From Aculops lycopersici (lineage: Eukaryota > Arthropoda > Arachnida > Trombidiformes > Eriophyidae): DNA of 64,000 bases. The notes beneath the pieces are model-generated. The model did no database searches and was not told where the DNA came from. It saw only the letters and a program-made list of their open reading frames with translations. Position 1 is the first letter of the stretch. Each line of letters starts with the position of its first letter. The stretch spans positions 1,868,351 through 1,932,350 of the forward strand of contig WNKI01000004.1 of assembly GCA_015350385.1 (NCBI GenBank), given 5' to 3'. Positions 1 through 11,400 of the stretch are shown here, piece after piece. The position numbers and the translations under genes were made by a program.

Positions 1-158
1 GGCTGCTCCCAGCTTGACACACTCGCAGCGAGAATCGCTAAGAGACTTGCAGTTGGAAATCTTACCTGCTAGCGTGTCGATCGTTGAGCGTATCGAAGGT
101 GAGGGTTACTCACCACATGCGACAGGTAGCTAGTAGATAGAGAGAAAGTCAAAGCGAG

Positions 159-179
159 CGAGAGAGAGAGAGAGAGAGA
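159..179. repeat. (GA)n microsatellite
   Basis: About ten GA dinucleotides in a row. GA runs bind GAGA-factor-like proteins in arthropods, but nothing else here shows that this one does. Confidence 0.8.
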
Positions 180-851
180 CTTGGGAGGTAAACTCGTTAG
201 TTTTTCATGGCTTTACTTGCGAGTCTTTTCTTGGTTTTACCATTCGTTTGTTTGTTGTCACCATCTTGGTTGCCGTTGCCTCTAGTTCTCGCCGGAAGAT
301 CTACCAACTAGAATTAGTGGCAGCAACGAATAGCAACCAACTAGTGCAACGACGTCGAAGGCGGCGACAACAGAAACAGCAACAGCAATAGGTGACTCAT
401 AGCCTCTAAACTTAATCGCAGGCCCTCGACAATCATCATCAGTGAGCAGGAACCTAAACCTAAAACTCGCCGAAGATACGATAGAGAGAACAGTGGCAAC
501 GAGAGCAAGTGCAAGTGGCGCGCGATACGACAGGTAGTTGGAGGGTAGCCGGCTACAATAACAGCACCAGCGACGAGAACGAAGACAACAACAACAACAA
601 CAACTACGACAGAGAGCACATATGCATTCAGACAAACACAAACTTGAAGCAACAAGTAGTCGCTGCTGCTTGATTGGCTCGCTTGCCAGGTGAGACACTT
701 GTTGCCTCTTAAGCCGCCACCACTATTGCTATTGCCCTACTGTTTTAGTTAGTTACTGTTACTAATACTACAGTTACTCACTATTAGCTTAGTTACTATT
801 ATTGCCGCCTCGTTGAAAATTTCGAACTAGAAACTCTATTGTTGTCTCGTA

Positions 852-870
852 GTCGTCGTCGTCGTCGTCG
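852..870. repeat. (GTC/CGT)n trinucleotide run
   Basis: Six tandem CGT units in non-coding DNA. Similar runs recur across the window near 38005-38029 and 53112-53199 and inside coding acidic stretches, so trinucleotide slippage looks common in this genome. Confidence 0.8.
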
Positions 871-2532
871 CTGTCTCAGCGCTGCCGTCTCTGTGACTTA
901 AATTGCCTCTCGGTTTCTAGCTGTACCTTTTCCTTCACCAATCTCAACAGTGAGCTCACCTAAAGTTGGCCGCCACCAACACTACCGCTACCTAGAAAAC
1001 GACAAGAGACCTGATTATCGTTTTGCGACAACTTACACCCCCTTGAGATGACTCATTTCCGACGGTAGTGTTCTGGCCACAAGAAGCAAGTAAAAATACA
1101 AACAACCTGCTCGCTAGTTTTCACGCTCGCTTAAGTCTCATCTCATGGCATGCAAATGAGACAGACACACCAATTGGATTACTACCTGAAACGCCATCCA
1201 CCAATCCATAGACTCAATTAGAAATTTGTGCTTAGGAGTGATATGATGGTTGACTTTAAAAACTTTTAGTCCATCACAATAAAGAATCAATTTCATCCAC
1301 TCAAGATATCAAGCGAACAGAATTTTAATCCAAGAAGCATCGTTAATTTCGTTATCATATAAGGAAGATCTAACTTCAGATTTCACCTCAATAATTGTTC
1401 CCCTCAATAGACAGAGACAGGGAGAAAAAACTGGCGAGAAGTGGAAAGTAATTCGAATCAAAACTTGAAATCAGGTGCCGAAAGTTCAAAGTGACGAGTG
1501 TTGTGGCACTGAGGTGAGTCATCGGCAGTGATCGACAACAAGGGTTCCTGGCTGAAAACCAAGAAAAATATTCTAAAGCTCTGCTAGAGCCTTTTGAGTA
1601 TTTTGAGCAACAGCGTAATCTGCTTCACGTGGATCTTCTGCGGATTCGCAAGAGCGAAACCACTTGTTGCGTCAGCTGGAGCGTTCTGATCTCTCGCCCC
1701 TTTTGTTACGTTATTTAACTTGATGATCGCGTTACCTCTCGTCTCTCTCTCTCTCCCCTAATTTTTCCTACACGATCATCCTTCTTCGATTGTAAATGTA
1801 CCGGCGAGTTTAGAGAGGAAATTCACAAGCACGAATATTCCACCTCGTAAAGTTTAAAGAGAAACTTGAACTCAACGAGACGACGTGGATAATTTTGCAA
1901 GTTTGGAACCTGTCGCGTCCTCAGTGGCGCCGGAACACATAACAGGTGTGTTGCGCGGTGTTTGCTTGTCTCTCTGTTAGAGAGCGATCGCCTCACACTC
2001 GAGTTTAGAGTTAATTTTTGGGGAAAAGAGTAATAACCTGACACTGAGTTCACTGGCTATGCTAAACAAGAAAACGAGTCAAGATATCACGGAGACATTG
2101 GAGCAGCACAGGCATCACACTTCAAGATTCATAACCGCTGCCAAGTTTGTTAAAACCATAAGATAACAACCATTACCACGACGACGCTAGCAGTAGCATC
2201 AACATCGAGACCACTACCAATTTGCTCCAGCTTGGAACTCGAGACGACATCGCTAGTCAAAATTGCAGTGGATCCACGGGGAACCACAACCAATTTCAAC
2301 ATTAATATACGTGACCCTTAACCTTAGTTGACACCTTAGGTGCCATTAAACAATCCTGTCAAGAAAAATCACGTTAAGCTGAAGCATTTTTCAACTACTT
2401 TTGTCCTCGAACAAAAACCGCGATCAATTTCAAAATTGTAGCCAGATTAACCATATAAATATTAGAAATTTTTCAAATTGGCATCAGCAACAACCAGGGA
2501 AGTAGTCAAATTGGATAGAAAAATCTATCAAG

Positions 2533-3963
2533 ATGTTTAAAAGTTTGATGAGCTCAATCAATGGCCATGGTCATCAGAAAGCCAGCGCCAATGAAGTCAC
2601 CAAAAACACCGAAGATATTGTCTCAAAATCAACTAATTCAAAAGTAGATTGTGCCAATCATAATACCAATGGTAATTCAGCTAACCTTGGCAAAAAGAGC
2701 AAGCGAAAGTTCACCTCAATGATGGGAAAAATATCGTCGGGTATTAGTAGTGGCAAATCAAAGCAGCAGCAGCAGCAACAGGCTAATAGAAATATTGAAG
2801 ATAACGGGGAGGAAAGTGATCAATTTCAGTCGCTAGATAATCAGATGGAAATCGATTTGAACTCATCGACTTCAACGCTAAAAATGGATGACGTTGAATA
2901 TGAACGGGGTGATAAGGATGCATTTATATTACCAGAGGAGCAATGCGATATACCAACTTTTTTGCACACTAAAAACTGTGATCCCCATCTAATAGAGGAA
3001 ACTCGAAGACTATTGAAGGAAAGATATGCGAAAAATCCAGATAATTTCTACGACGCAGACTACCAGAGAATGCTAGCTGACGATTGGACTGTCTCAAGAT
3101 TTCTGCTAAGACGTCGCCTAGATCCAAAGCGAACGGCCAAGTTGATGGAGGAGTGTGGTGGCTTTAGGAAAAAGTACAAAATGTCTGAGGTTAAGCTATG
3201 GGAATTTCCAATTGAGTTTCACAAGGCGGGCGGTTTGTTCAGGTACGCACCGGATCGTGTTGGCAATCTAACGGTTTATATGCGAGTTAAAATGTATCGC
3301 CGAGTTCCGGAAATTAGTGATGTCTTTAAGGCTTGGATATTATGTGTATTGGAGGAGAGTGATGTTGCCAATAATGGACGTGGAACTGCAGTTATCTTTG
3401 ACCTCACTGGTTGTAGCTTGCAAAATGTCGACCTTGGCTTCCTCTCATGGCTTCTATCATCGTTCCGTAACTATTGCCCAAAAGGAGTCAGCTATATTAT
3501 TGTTTATAATTTACCCTGGATTTTGAATGCCACCTGTAAACTTGCAATGTCCTGGATGAGCGCCAGCAATCGGCGATCACTTCGGTTTGTTCATGGTGAT
3601 GAGATTGAAAATTTTATTCCCAAGGAAAATCTACCTGATTATTGTGGCGGCACCTGTAAGCTCAACTATCGCGCCATTCCCGAGGGATCAAAGCCAGCCA
3701 TTGAAGTTTGCGATCGATTGGATATGACCCGAGAACAGGCATTGAAGATTAAGGAATTATTTAAAGAGTATTTAAATGACGATGACGACGAGAATGAGAC
3801 AGAAGTTTGCGATAGTGATGGCAAAACTAACGAGAAACATAGTACCCAGAACTATAACAGCACACAAATTGATCATTTAGATGGAAATTTAAAATTTGAG
3901 GATGCATTGGGTGGGACACAAACAAATGGCTTCATGTCCCGGGCTAGTAAATTCTTAGCCTAG
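2533..3963 (+). CDS. CRAL-TRIO (Sec14-like) domain protein, MOSPD2-like
   Basis: A 476-aa protein. Residues about 1-135 are a polar, low-complexity N-terminus with a short glutamine run. Residues about 150-385 form a CRAL-TRIO lipid-binding module, with an N-terminal helical part ('DDWTVSRFLLRRRLD') and a core ending in 'ENLPDYCGGT', the usual end of Sec14-type domains. The closest layout I recall is MOSPD2, whose CRAL-TRIO domain begins with a similar 'LI.ETRR' helix. MOSPD2 then carries an MSP domain and a C-terminal membrane anchor, which tether the ER to partners bearing FFAT motifs. Neither is visible here: after the lipid domain only an acidic tail of about 90 residues follows. A role in lipid binding or transfer is inferred from the fold. 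The start is the first ATG in frame. A canonical AATAAA lies about 85 bp past the stop. The orthology could be wrong, since other clavesin- or alpha-TTP-type proteins share the fold. Confidence 0.85.
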   Translation: MFKSLMSSINGHGHQKASANEVTKNTEDIVSKSTNSKVDCANHNTNGNSANLGKKSKRKFTSMMGKISSGISSGKSKQQQQQQANRNIEDNGEESDQFQSLDNQMEIDLNSSTSTLKMDDVEYERGDKDAFILPEEQCDIPTFLHTKNCDPHLIEETRRLLKERYAKNPDNFYDADYQRMLADDWTVSRFLLRRRLDPKRTAKLMEECGGFRKKYKMSEVKLWEFPIEFHKAGGLFRYAPDRVGNLTVYMRVKMYRRVPEISDVFKAWILCVLEESDVANNGRGTAVIFDLTGCSLQNVDLGFLSWLLSSFRNYCPKGVSYIIVYNLPWILNATCKLAMSWMSASNRRSLRFVHGDEIENFIPKENLPDYCGGTCKLNYRAIPEGSKPAIEVCDRLDMTREQALKIKELFKEYLNDDDDENETEVCDSDGKTNEKHSTQNYNSTQIDHLDGNLKFEDALGGTQTNGFMSRASKFLA

Positions 3964-5747
3964 TGATCGCTCTTTTTCTCTCTATATATCTGTGAACCCA
4001 TCCAACAACAAAAGTAAGGTTAAATTTAGCGAGTAGACTTGTTTGAGAAATAAATAAACTATTCGCAAGAAGTGTAAGTGTTGTCTATTCAGTTCTAATT
4101 AATTATGCCAACTCGCGCTAACCTGTTGCGCACACCACATCCAATCTTACTAGGGTAGCGGTTGAGATTTAATCAGATCAACGGCAGCGCAAGAGCTCAT
4201 TTATTGCACTTCCTTTATTTGATTGCAACTAAAAGGTTACTTTCCTCCTTCTTCCTGGTCGTGGTTATTTATTCCATCAACCAGGACGCTAACTGCTCTT
4301 CAACTTGAAACTTTCACGCAGCCACTAACTAAACACCACCTCACCACACCTAACCTAACCACGTTCACGATTTCCTTTTGCAACCCACGACTTCCCGTCC
4401 CTCAGTGGGCTAAATTTGCTTGCTGTCTTCCCAGTGCTCAACTTGATCGATAAATCAAACAACAACAATCAGGTGAACTACATGTTTCCGTTAGAGATGT
4501 TGTTTAAGTGAAGAGCCACTTAGCTTGGGCTTGTAAAATCCATTCTACCTATGAGCCCAAACCACTCACTGGTTGTAGTGACTTAGAATCGGAACTAGCT
4601 TTCTACCACGATTGCGCGTGACATTTGTCAAGTCTATTCAACTGTATACAGCTGGCGCGAAAATCTCACCAACACGAGCTCAGTCCATGATCTCGGGAGT
4701 TTAGCCAAGCGGATCATGAAACAGAGATCAACCAACTAGAGCTAAATGTATGGATTTGACGACCAAATGGTCGCATTTAGGCAAAAAACAGTGCAACATC
4801 AAACTTTTCAAACTGTCGCTACTAATGGTAGTGGCAATGTATAGTAGCACCAACCGACAAGATCAAGGGATCTTGTCATCCAACCGCCTGTTGCGTCTTC
4901 GGTAGAACTGCGGTCGGTCGTGAATGAGCAATGAGAAATCTTACAAAGCGAGAAACAGGGACAGAGAGAGGGAGAGACCACAATTATGGAAGTCGTTTCA
5001 CTGTTTGCCTTCGTTTTTCTCCCTCCCTTTCTCATGATATCACATGCTTCTCCTCTTCTTTGTTATTCTTGCAGATGCTAGGAGTATTGAGACCAATTAG
5101 GATGATGAGCCAACCAATGCCGACTGGTCGGTTAGTTGTTTTGATGGGCCATGGCCAAAGCTAGCGAGTGAGTCAGTTTTTCTGTTCGTCATTGCAGTAC
5201 CATCGGTATACGTGCAAAATGATCCACAAGTTGCTGCCATCCAAGTCCGATTAGTTTAGCGTCAAATCAAATCCGACGGTCAACGAGTTAACATCTGGCC
5301 TCTTGAATTCACCTGAAATCTGAACCAAACTAATAGAGTGAGAGAAGAACGGAGTAAGAGTAAGTTTTGCAAGACAAAATAAACACAATATTGAGGGAAA
5401 GTGATAATGCTAATTAAGTTCAAGTTTACAACATTGGAATCGAAATACAAAAAGTCAACTATCGTCGCTAGTTCCGATCGAAAACGAGAAAGAGCTAACC
5501 ATTGAACTGACTCAAAATCCACGCATTTGGAAGGGAAAAACAACTAACGCACCGATTGACATACCAAAGCTGACTTAAGGAAACCTAAAGCATTAGCAAC
5601 AACAAAAACAACAACAAAAGCCACGACTATCATTTGAAAGTAACCATCTGAGATAAAACCATTTGAGATACAATTATATTGACAATCAAAGGAACTACTA
5701 CTTTATTATCGTTTCTTCGTCAAGCAATCTTCAAGACACACAACAAC
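3964..5747. other. Intergenic stretch, 3' UTR of the MOSPD2-like gene and HPD upstream region
   Basis: No gene supported. The poly(A) signal AATAAA for the upstream gene falls near 4048-4058. The remainder, up to the HPD start, presumably holds the HPD promoter and 5' UTR. Short frames here begin at non-ATG codons and have no recognisable content. Confidence 0.6.
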
Positions 5748-7097
5748 ATGACTCGCTCCTACCACCAGCAAGCGCAGCCCTCGGCTAGCGTTGAGATTCC
5801 ATTTGCTGAGCCAAGCATCGTAAAGACGTCCGATGTGACAGTCGATAGCTTATCATCGTTGCAGAAGCCAATTGCTAGTATTGAAACTGGCAACTCCATT
5901 GAGACCAAACTGAGTAGTTTGACCAAGCCCCTAGAGGGTAAAGTCGACTCGTTTGATCACGTAACATTCTGGGTGGGCAATGCCAAACAATCGGCCGTCT
6001 TCTACATGACCCAATTTGGATTCAAGCCATTCGCATTTCGCGGAATGGAAACAGGATCACGTGATGTCGCTTGCCACGTGTTGAAGTTGAACGACTTTGT
6101 CGTTCAATTCGTATCAGCCATTCAGCCAAACAACAAGGATCTGAATGACTTCTTGATGAGCCACGGCGATTCGGTGAAGGATGTTGCTTTTCGCGTGGAC
6201 AACATAGAGGACATGTTGAAGCACGCTCTGGAAGCTGGCGCCGAGTTGGTGCATCCCCTTGAGTTGGTGACTTTCAAGCCATCGGGTGGCGATGCCAATA
6301 CCGGCTCAGTTCGAGATACTCAGTGTATCTTGAAACGGGCAACCATCAAGACTTTTGGCGATGTGACCCATACGTTCATTGAGCGAAACTATGATTACGC
6401 AACGGACAAGTTTCTTCCGGATTATAGCAAACCATCGCTTGAGATGCCTGCTGCGTTCGCCAAGTTACCATCGATGCGAATCTTGAGTGCTGATCATATT
6501 GTAGGTCAATTTCCGCCCAGCCAGCTGGACGAAATTGCCGACTGGTACTCGAGAGTCCTGAACTTTAATAAGTTTTGGTCCGTTGATGAGAAGCAGATAT
6601 TCACTGAGCATTCGGGCGTTAAGAGTCATGTTGTTACCAATCATAACGAGCGCGTTAAGATGCCTCTTTGTGAGGTAAAGCTAAGCAAGAGTGCCCACTC
6701 AAAGGCCGAGGAGTTTGTCAGGTTTAACAATGGTTCCGGGATACATCATATTGCATTGCTAACAGACGATATTGTTTCAGTGGTGGCCAATATGCGAGCC
6801 AGAGGAATGGACTTCTTGAACACCCCCGATACTTATTATGATCAATTGAAGGAAAGACTTAAGGATTGCCCCATAAAAATTGGCCAGGATATAGAAACGC
6901 TGAGGAAGTTGAAGATTTTGGTTGATTTCGACGAACAGGGATACTTGTTGCAAATTTTCACTCGTCCCGTCCAGGATCGCCCAACTCTAGTGTTTGAGTT
7001 CATTCAACGCTTCAACCACGATGGCTTCGGTGCAGGTAACTTTTTGGCACTATTCAAGGCAATTGAAGCTGAGACCAAGTTGAGAAACAACCTGTAA
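5748..7097 (+). CDS. HPD: 4-hydroxyphenylpyruvate dioxygenase
   Basis: HPD converts 4-hydroxyphenylpyruvate to homogentisate, the second step of tyrosine breakdown, using Fe(II) and O2. The frame can be read from a TTG at 5679, but the first ATG is at 5748 and gives 449 aa. The family is usually 380-400 aa. The extra length is an N-terminal stretch of about 65 polar residues before the first vicinal-oxygen-chelate domain ('FDHVTFWVGN'). The iron ligands are all present: His250 in 'ADHIVG', His334 in 'GIHHIAL' and Glu417 in 'VFEFIQR'. Their spacing of 84 and 83 residues matches the 83 and 83 of the human enzyme. The C-terminus keeps the family signature 'FNHDGFGAGNFLALFKAIE'. The gene converges on BCAS2 with only 22 bp between stop codons, so the two 3' UTRs must overlap. 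No intron is visible. Identification is firm and activity is expected. Confidence 0.97.
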   Translation: MTRSYHQQAQPSASVEIPFAEPSIVKTSDVTVDSLSSLQKPIASIETGNSIETKLSSLTKPLEGKVDSFDHVTFWVGNAKQSAVFYMTQFGFKPFAFRGMETGSRDVACHVLKLNDFVVQFVSAIQPNNKDLNDFLMSHGDSVKDVAFRVDNIEDMLKHALEAGAELVHPLELVTFKPSGGDANTGSVRDTQCILKRATIKTFGDVTHTFIERNYDYATDKFLPDYSKPSLEMPAAFAKLPSMRILSADHIVGQFPPSQLDEIADWYSRVLNFNKFWSVDEKQIFTEHSGVKSHVVTNHNERVKMPLCEVKLSKSAHSKAEEFVRFNNGSGIHHIALLTDDIVSVVANMRARGMDFLNTPDTYYDQLKERLKDCPIKIGQDIETLRKLKILVDFDEQGYLLQIFTRPVQDRPTLVFEFIQRFNHDGFGAGNFLALFKAIEAETKLRNNL

Positions 7098-7119
7098 GTT
7101 TGGGTGCAGAGACTAATTC

Positions 7120-7740
7120 TCAACATGAAAGTCGAGGAGCCTCAAGTTTCTCGACCTCCTTGGATAAGATGAAATTCTGGTCCACCAACTTGTCGAGCTC
7201 GCTCTTCAGAGTTAATAGAGTTCTCTTTGTTTGCTCTTGATCCTTGTTACGAGCCCAGTTAATCTCTTGCATTCTCTTGTTGAGATCTAAGAGTTCATTG
7301 TTGAGTTCTGAATAAATTCTTTCGGTTTTGGCTAGATATTGTTCCCAAGCCGGTGATCCGTATGTTTTGATTAGATCTAAATTAATTTGCTGTCTAACTC
7401 TATATTCCAGTTTTATCTTCAGTTTGTCCACACTTTTGTTCCATTGTGCTAGGTCTTGAAGCTCACTGACAGGTGGCGGGATGTCAACTTCAAGTTTGGC
7501 AATGTCTTGGTTGCTACGATTGCTATTTGGCTGCTCTATTGCTGATTGAATAAGGAAAGGGGTGAGAAAGGGACGGTCGTTTATGTCATCTAAATGCGAC
7601 AAATAGTCTTTGTAAGGTGGAAATGACAACATCTCATCGTCCACCTCATTCATAGCCTGTTCTTTTTTCTCCTCGTCATCATCGATAATTGTATCGATGT
7701 ATGGTAGAGCATCGAAGAATTTGGGTGTTTCTGTGGTCAT
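7120..7740 (-). CDS. BCAS2: Pre-mRNA splicing factor SPF27 (BCAS2)
   Basis: BCAS2/SPF27 is a core subunit of the Prp19/CDC5L (NineTeen) complex, which acts on the activated spliceosome in the nucleus. The start used is the ATG at 7740 (206 aa); the open frame extends to a GTG at 7767 that is unlikely to be used. The N-terminus 'FFDALPYIDT' matches the family's 'DALPYFD'. The middle 'YKDYLSHL' corresponds to human 'TKNYLSYL'. The C-terminal half is a long coiled coil with the conserved 'WEQYL' and 'MQEINWARNKDQ' stretches (human 'IQDLNWQRKNMQ'). Length is close to the human 225 aa. It overlaps HPD at the 3' end, and its 5' end faces KDM6 across a 665-bp GC-rich interval, a likely shared promoter. 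Confidence 0.95.
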   Translation of the reverse strand: MTTETPKFFDALPYIDTIIDDDEEKKEQAMNEVDDEMLSFPPYKDYLSHLDDINDRPFLTPFLIQSAIEQPNSNRSNQDIAKLEVDIPPPVSELQDLAQWNKSVDKLKIKLEYRVRQQINLDLIKTYGSPAWEQYLAKTERIYSELNNELLDLNKRMQEINWARNKDQEQTKRTLLTLKSELDKLVDQNFILSKEVEKLEAPRLSC

Positions 7741-8405
7741 GGTTTGTGATCTCAATAAAATTTGCACAATAGATCAGGGGTTTTAATATGAAGTATGAGG
7801 TCGATGTCAAAATAATGATAAAGTAAATAAAATAAAAAAAAGTAAATTTATATTTTGGAGATATATGGGCTCGTACGCAGTTAACAAATCCAATGCATCG
7901 ACTCAATGCAACTTCGAAGAGACCAAGATTGTCGGCCGCTATCCCACGTTGAGGTCCCGCCACGCCCCCTTGCGGCGGGTCGAAGTTTTGCACACACGAA
8001 AGCAGGCAGAACAGCCAGTGGCGGTAAGTTAGGCGGCCGGGCCGCCGCCACTTCGCGCTGCCGCCGAGCTGAAGTCGTAAAGTTGCCGCCGCTGTCGCAC
8101 ACTGCGTATGGTCAGGGTGCCCATGGGCCATGGCAGAATGAGCGCTGCTGCTGCCGCCGCTGTGTGTTGTGTACATGGAAAATAGAGTCGAAAAAGAACA
8201 AGATTTTCCAACATTCTGACGATTGGAACAGGGGATATGATACACATTTCTTATTATCTAATCGTAAACAATACCCTCTAGTACCTATAACATTTAATCA
8301 GCTGATTGATTGATGCAATTATTGATTTTATTTTATTACTTACATCGCAAAAAGATGATCAATTTTAAACCAGACAAACCAGCTGACAACTTAACAACCA
8401 ACTAA
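7741..8405. promoter_or_regulatory. Divergent GC-rich intergenic region (BCAS2 / KDM6 shared promoter)
   Basis: The 665 bp between the BCAS2 start (-) and the KDM6 start (+) contain a clearly GC- and CpG-rich core near 7940-8160, flanked by AT-rich DNA. The core carries several GCCGCC and GCCATGG-type words. This is the look of a bidirectional housekeeping promoter. A consensus-like splice donor (GCG|GTAAGT) sits at about 8026 on the + strand, so the KDM6 5' UTR may contain an intron. Frames crossing this core in both directions look like composition artefacts. The promoter call is an inference from arrangement and composition. Confidence 0.55.
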
Positions 8406-11400
8406 ATGGACTCAAGTCTTGGAATCAAAATCACACCCACTACTGACCAATTATCATATAGCCAGAAAAATTTGACAGTAGCAGCGACAACAAGTACCTT
8501 AACATTAGCGACACCACAGACAACTGCAACAATTAAGCCTAATCAACCAATCAGTAGTAACATAAACAACAACAATATCGACAGCATCAACAACAATGCC
8601 AGTCAATGTGACGGCGGCGATGCCGCGAACACCGCCGTCGTCGTTAAATCAAAAAACTGTAACACCGAGAACCAAAACAATAATGACCCCATCAAAGAGT
8701 TGGACACCTTTTTTGCAAATGGCCATTACAACTCATGCCAGGCGACTGATCAATTGATCAAGCACATCGAACAATCTCAGGATGAGGCGCTCGCCAAGAA
8801 GGCGCTGCAACTCTACCAGCGCCATTATTCCACTTTAGAAAGACCTTGGGACCATGTAACATTCTTATATGGTCTAGGCCTTATTTATATGCACTTCAAT
8901 GCCTATAACTGGGCCGTTAAATCATTTAGAGAGGCCATCTATGTGCAACCAAACTTCGAGAGATCCAAAGATGTCCACACACGTCTGGGGCTAATATTCA
9001 AATCAACCGGCCGTTACAAGTTGAGCGAAAAGCATTTCTATTTGGCAATATATGACACCAGACCCCAGAGTGGCACATGCTCCAATCTACAGCTTAGATT
9101 CCACCTGGCCCATTTACATGAAATACAAGGTAAAATCAACCAAGCCATCGAAGCTTATGAAGCCCTTTTAAAAGAAGATGATCTGCCTAAACAACTAAGT
9201 GCCAATATTCACCGTCAGCTAGGTTGGTTGTATTTTAGTCATCCTGAAACATCACAAGACTTAACAAACCCGAATGATGGAAGAAGAGAAAACACGCATG
9301 ACATCTCAAACCAACATAATCAGCATCGAACGCTAACCAAGAAGAGTCGCCTTGATGCAGCCCTAAACTACCTAAATGCCTCGTACCAAACTGATAGTGA
9401 CCCAAAAACATCTTACTATTTAGGTAGATGTTTAACGGATGTCGGCAAATTTCAGGACGCTTTTGCCTCATATAGAAGTGTTATCGATCGAGAAGAATCA
9501 ACTGCCGACACTTGGTGTTCCATCGGAGTTTTATACCATCGCCAAAATCAGCCAATGGACGCCTTACAAGCATATATTCGATGTGTTCAATTTGATAAAA
9601 AGCATTCTGTCGCATGGATGAACCTGGGAATTTTATATGAGAGTTACAATCAGTTTAATGACGCACTTAAGTGTTATCAGCACGTGTTAAGGTCGAGAAC
9701 AGATGAGCATGATAGAATGTTGCACGCAAGAATTAAATATATACAAAAGCATATGGCAGATATTGGATTATTAAGCAATAACAACAAATCTAAGGTTGGA
9801 CCGGATAAGTTACTCAGTCTAGAGGACTTGTGGAATTTGGAAAGTAAGACAAGCCACGAAGCAAACCCCTCTGCAAATAGCAACAATAGTATCACCACAA
9901 ATGCAAACAACTCTAAAAGCTTCCAGGCAACACACAAATCACCAACTACTTCAAATACAGATTCTCAAATCACAATCGCTAATAATAACAACAATAAGAG
10001 CGACTCAACGTCGATACCAGTCCCACAAGCTACAGAACCGCATAAACAAATCAACAACACAGGCTCCAGTATTCCTGAAAAGAGAACAGAAACACACTTA
10101 TCACCTGCCGACGAACAAGATAGAACAAATCTCTCAACATATAAGAATTCTTGCGTAAGACCTGAAAATCATATCTTGGGACGTCGAGACAGTAAACAAG
10201 ATGAGATTTTATCGAATTCGAATCAACCAGTCCATCCAAAACCAACAACAACGAGCAATCATATTAATTTAGAAAACAATAGTTTCAAGCAAGAGCATGA
10301 TCCCACTATTACCACTGCTCATGGTAGTGGCAGCAGCACTAGCGGTTGCAGTAGTAGTAGCAGTCAAGACTTCAAGTCTCAAGATCATCAACAAACATCA
10401 GATTCTAAGGAGTTCAACTTCAACCCAATCCTAACGAATGGTGGCTCCAAGGATTCAGGTATCTCATCTAATAGCTCAACATCCACTGATTGCGCCTTAG
10501 TTCCTAGTCATAGTTCAGATATTATCGCTACAGATGATTACATGTCTGCCGAACAAGTGATAGAATCGTACAAGAGCTGTCCCAAGCCCAAAAAGATTGA
10601 TGTCAACTTATTGAGTGATGAAGAGAGACCGCCATGCACTTTTCCAAAGCCCCCACCATATCCACCTGTTTCTGCCGATAAGTTGAGCCCCTCACCGCCT
10701 AACTTATTTGTGGAAACGAAAAAAGATGCTCTATCGAAAGTGCAGGGGTTCTGTCAGTCAAACCCAATATCGTTAGTAAGAAATATTGCAAATGTTCTCA
10801 AGCTAGATTTGGGCTTATTCTCCACTAAAGCTCTAGTAGAAAGCAATCCGGAGCAACAAGTAGATGTGATGAGTCACCAATATCGCTCTATAGTTGATAA
10901 TAACAACAACCATCAGACTGACTCTACCCCAACCACCTCATGGTTGAGTGACTGTGAAAGATCCTCATCGACAATAATGCGCTATGCTAGCTATCAAGTA
11001 TCGTCCTTCAAAGAATATCTAGAAGAAGATCGAGACTCTGCAACCCTCAGGGTAAAGACAAATCTCACCAAAGAATCTGAGACCGATTCTAATGAATCTG
11101 CATCAATTAAAAATCGTCCTAACTCGATAAACAATGGTAATGGAATCAGTAACGTAGATCCAATGCACCCACAAATAAGGAATCAAACTACCCCGACAAC
11201 CCCAAGAGGTCCGCATACGAAGAGAATGAAGAAAGAACCACCGAAAACAAAGCTCGTTAGAGCAGCGACAAACATTGATCTCTCTGATGAAAAGAAATGG
11301 CGACCCCAATTGAATGAACTTGATAAACTACCCCACTTCATCAGATGCGTTTCGGCTTCAAATATGCTCACCCATTTGGGCGCTGTAATACCGGATATTA

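Larger units (their letters stand above)
1..2532. other. Non-coding 5' flank of the MOSPD2-like gene
   Basis: I find no convincing gene here. Open frames on the minus strand (about 280-700) are cysteine/valine/leucine runs produced by trinucleotide-rich DNA (CAACAA, GTCGTC) and match no family I know. The stretch holds a GA dinucleotide run near 159-179 and a CGT/GTC run near 852-870. It probably contains the promoter and 5' UTR of the + strand gene that starts at 2533. I could not place a transcription start or a UTR intron with confidence. Confidence 0.6.

Noticed and set aside
282..698. Cys/Val/Leu-rich open frames on the minus strand
   Set aside because: They follow CAACAA and GACGAC-type repeats, have overlapping frames of the same kind and no family features.
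5679..5747. N-terminal extension of HPD from a TTG codon
   Set aside because: Opens at TTG rather than ATG. The same kind of non-ATG extension was discarded for BCAS2 (GTG), ELM2-SANT, SLC17-like, NGDN and AP1S (TTG); ATG starts with family-like N-termini are available.
7906..8313. Several overlapping frames in both directions across the BCAS2-KDM6 interval
   Set aside because: The GC-rich core lacks stop codons by composition. Frames are mutually overlapping and not protein-like.
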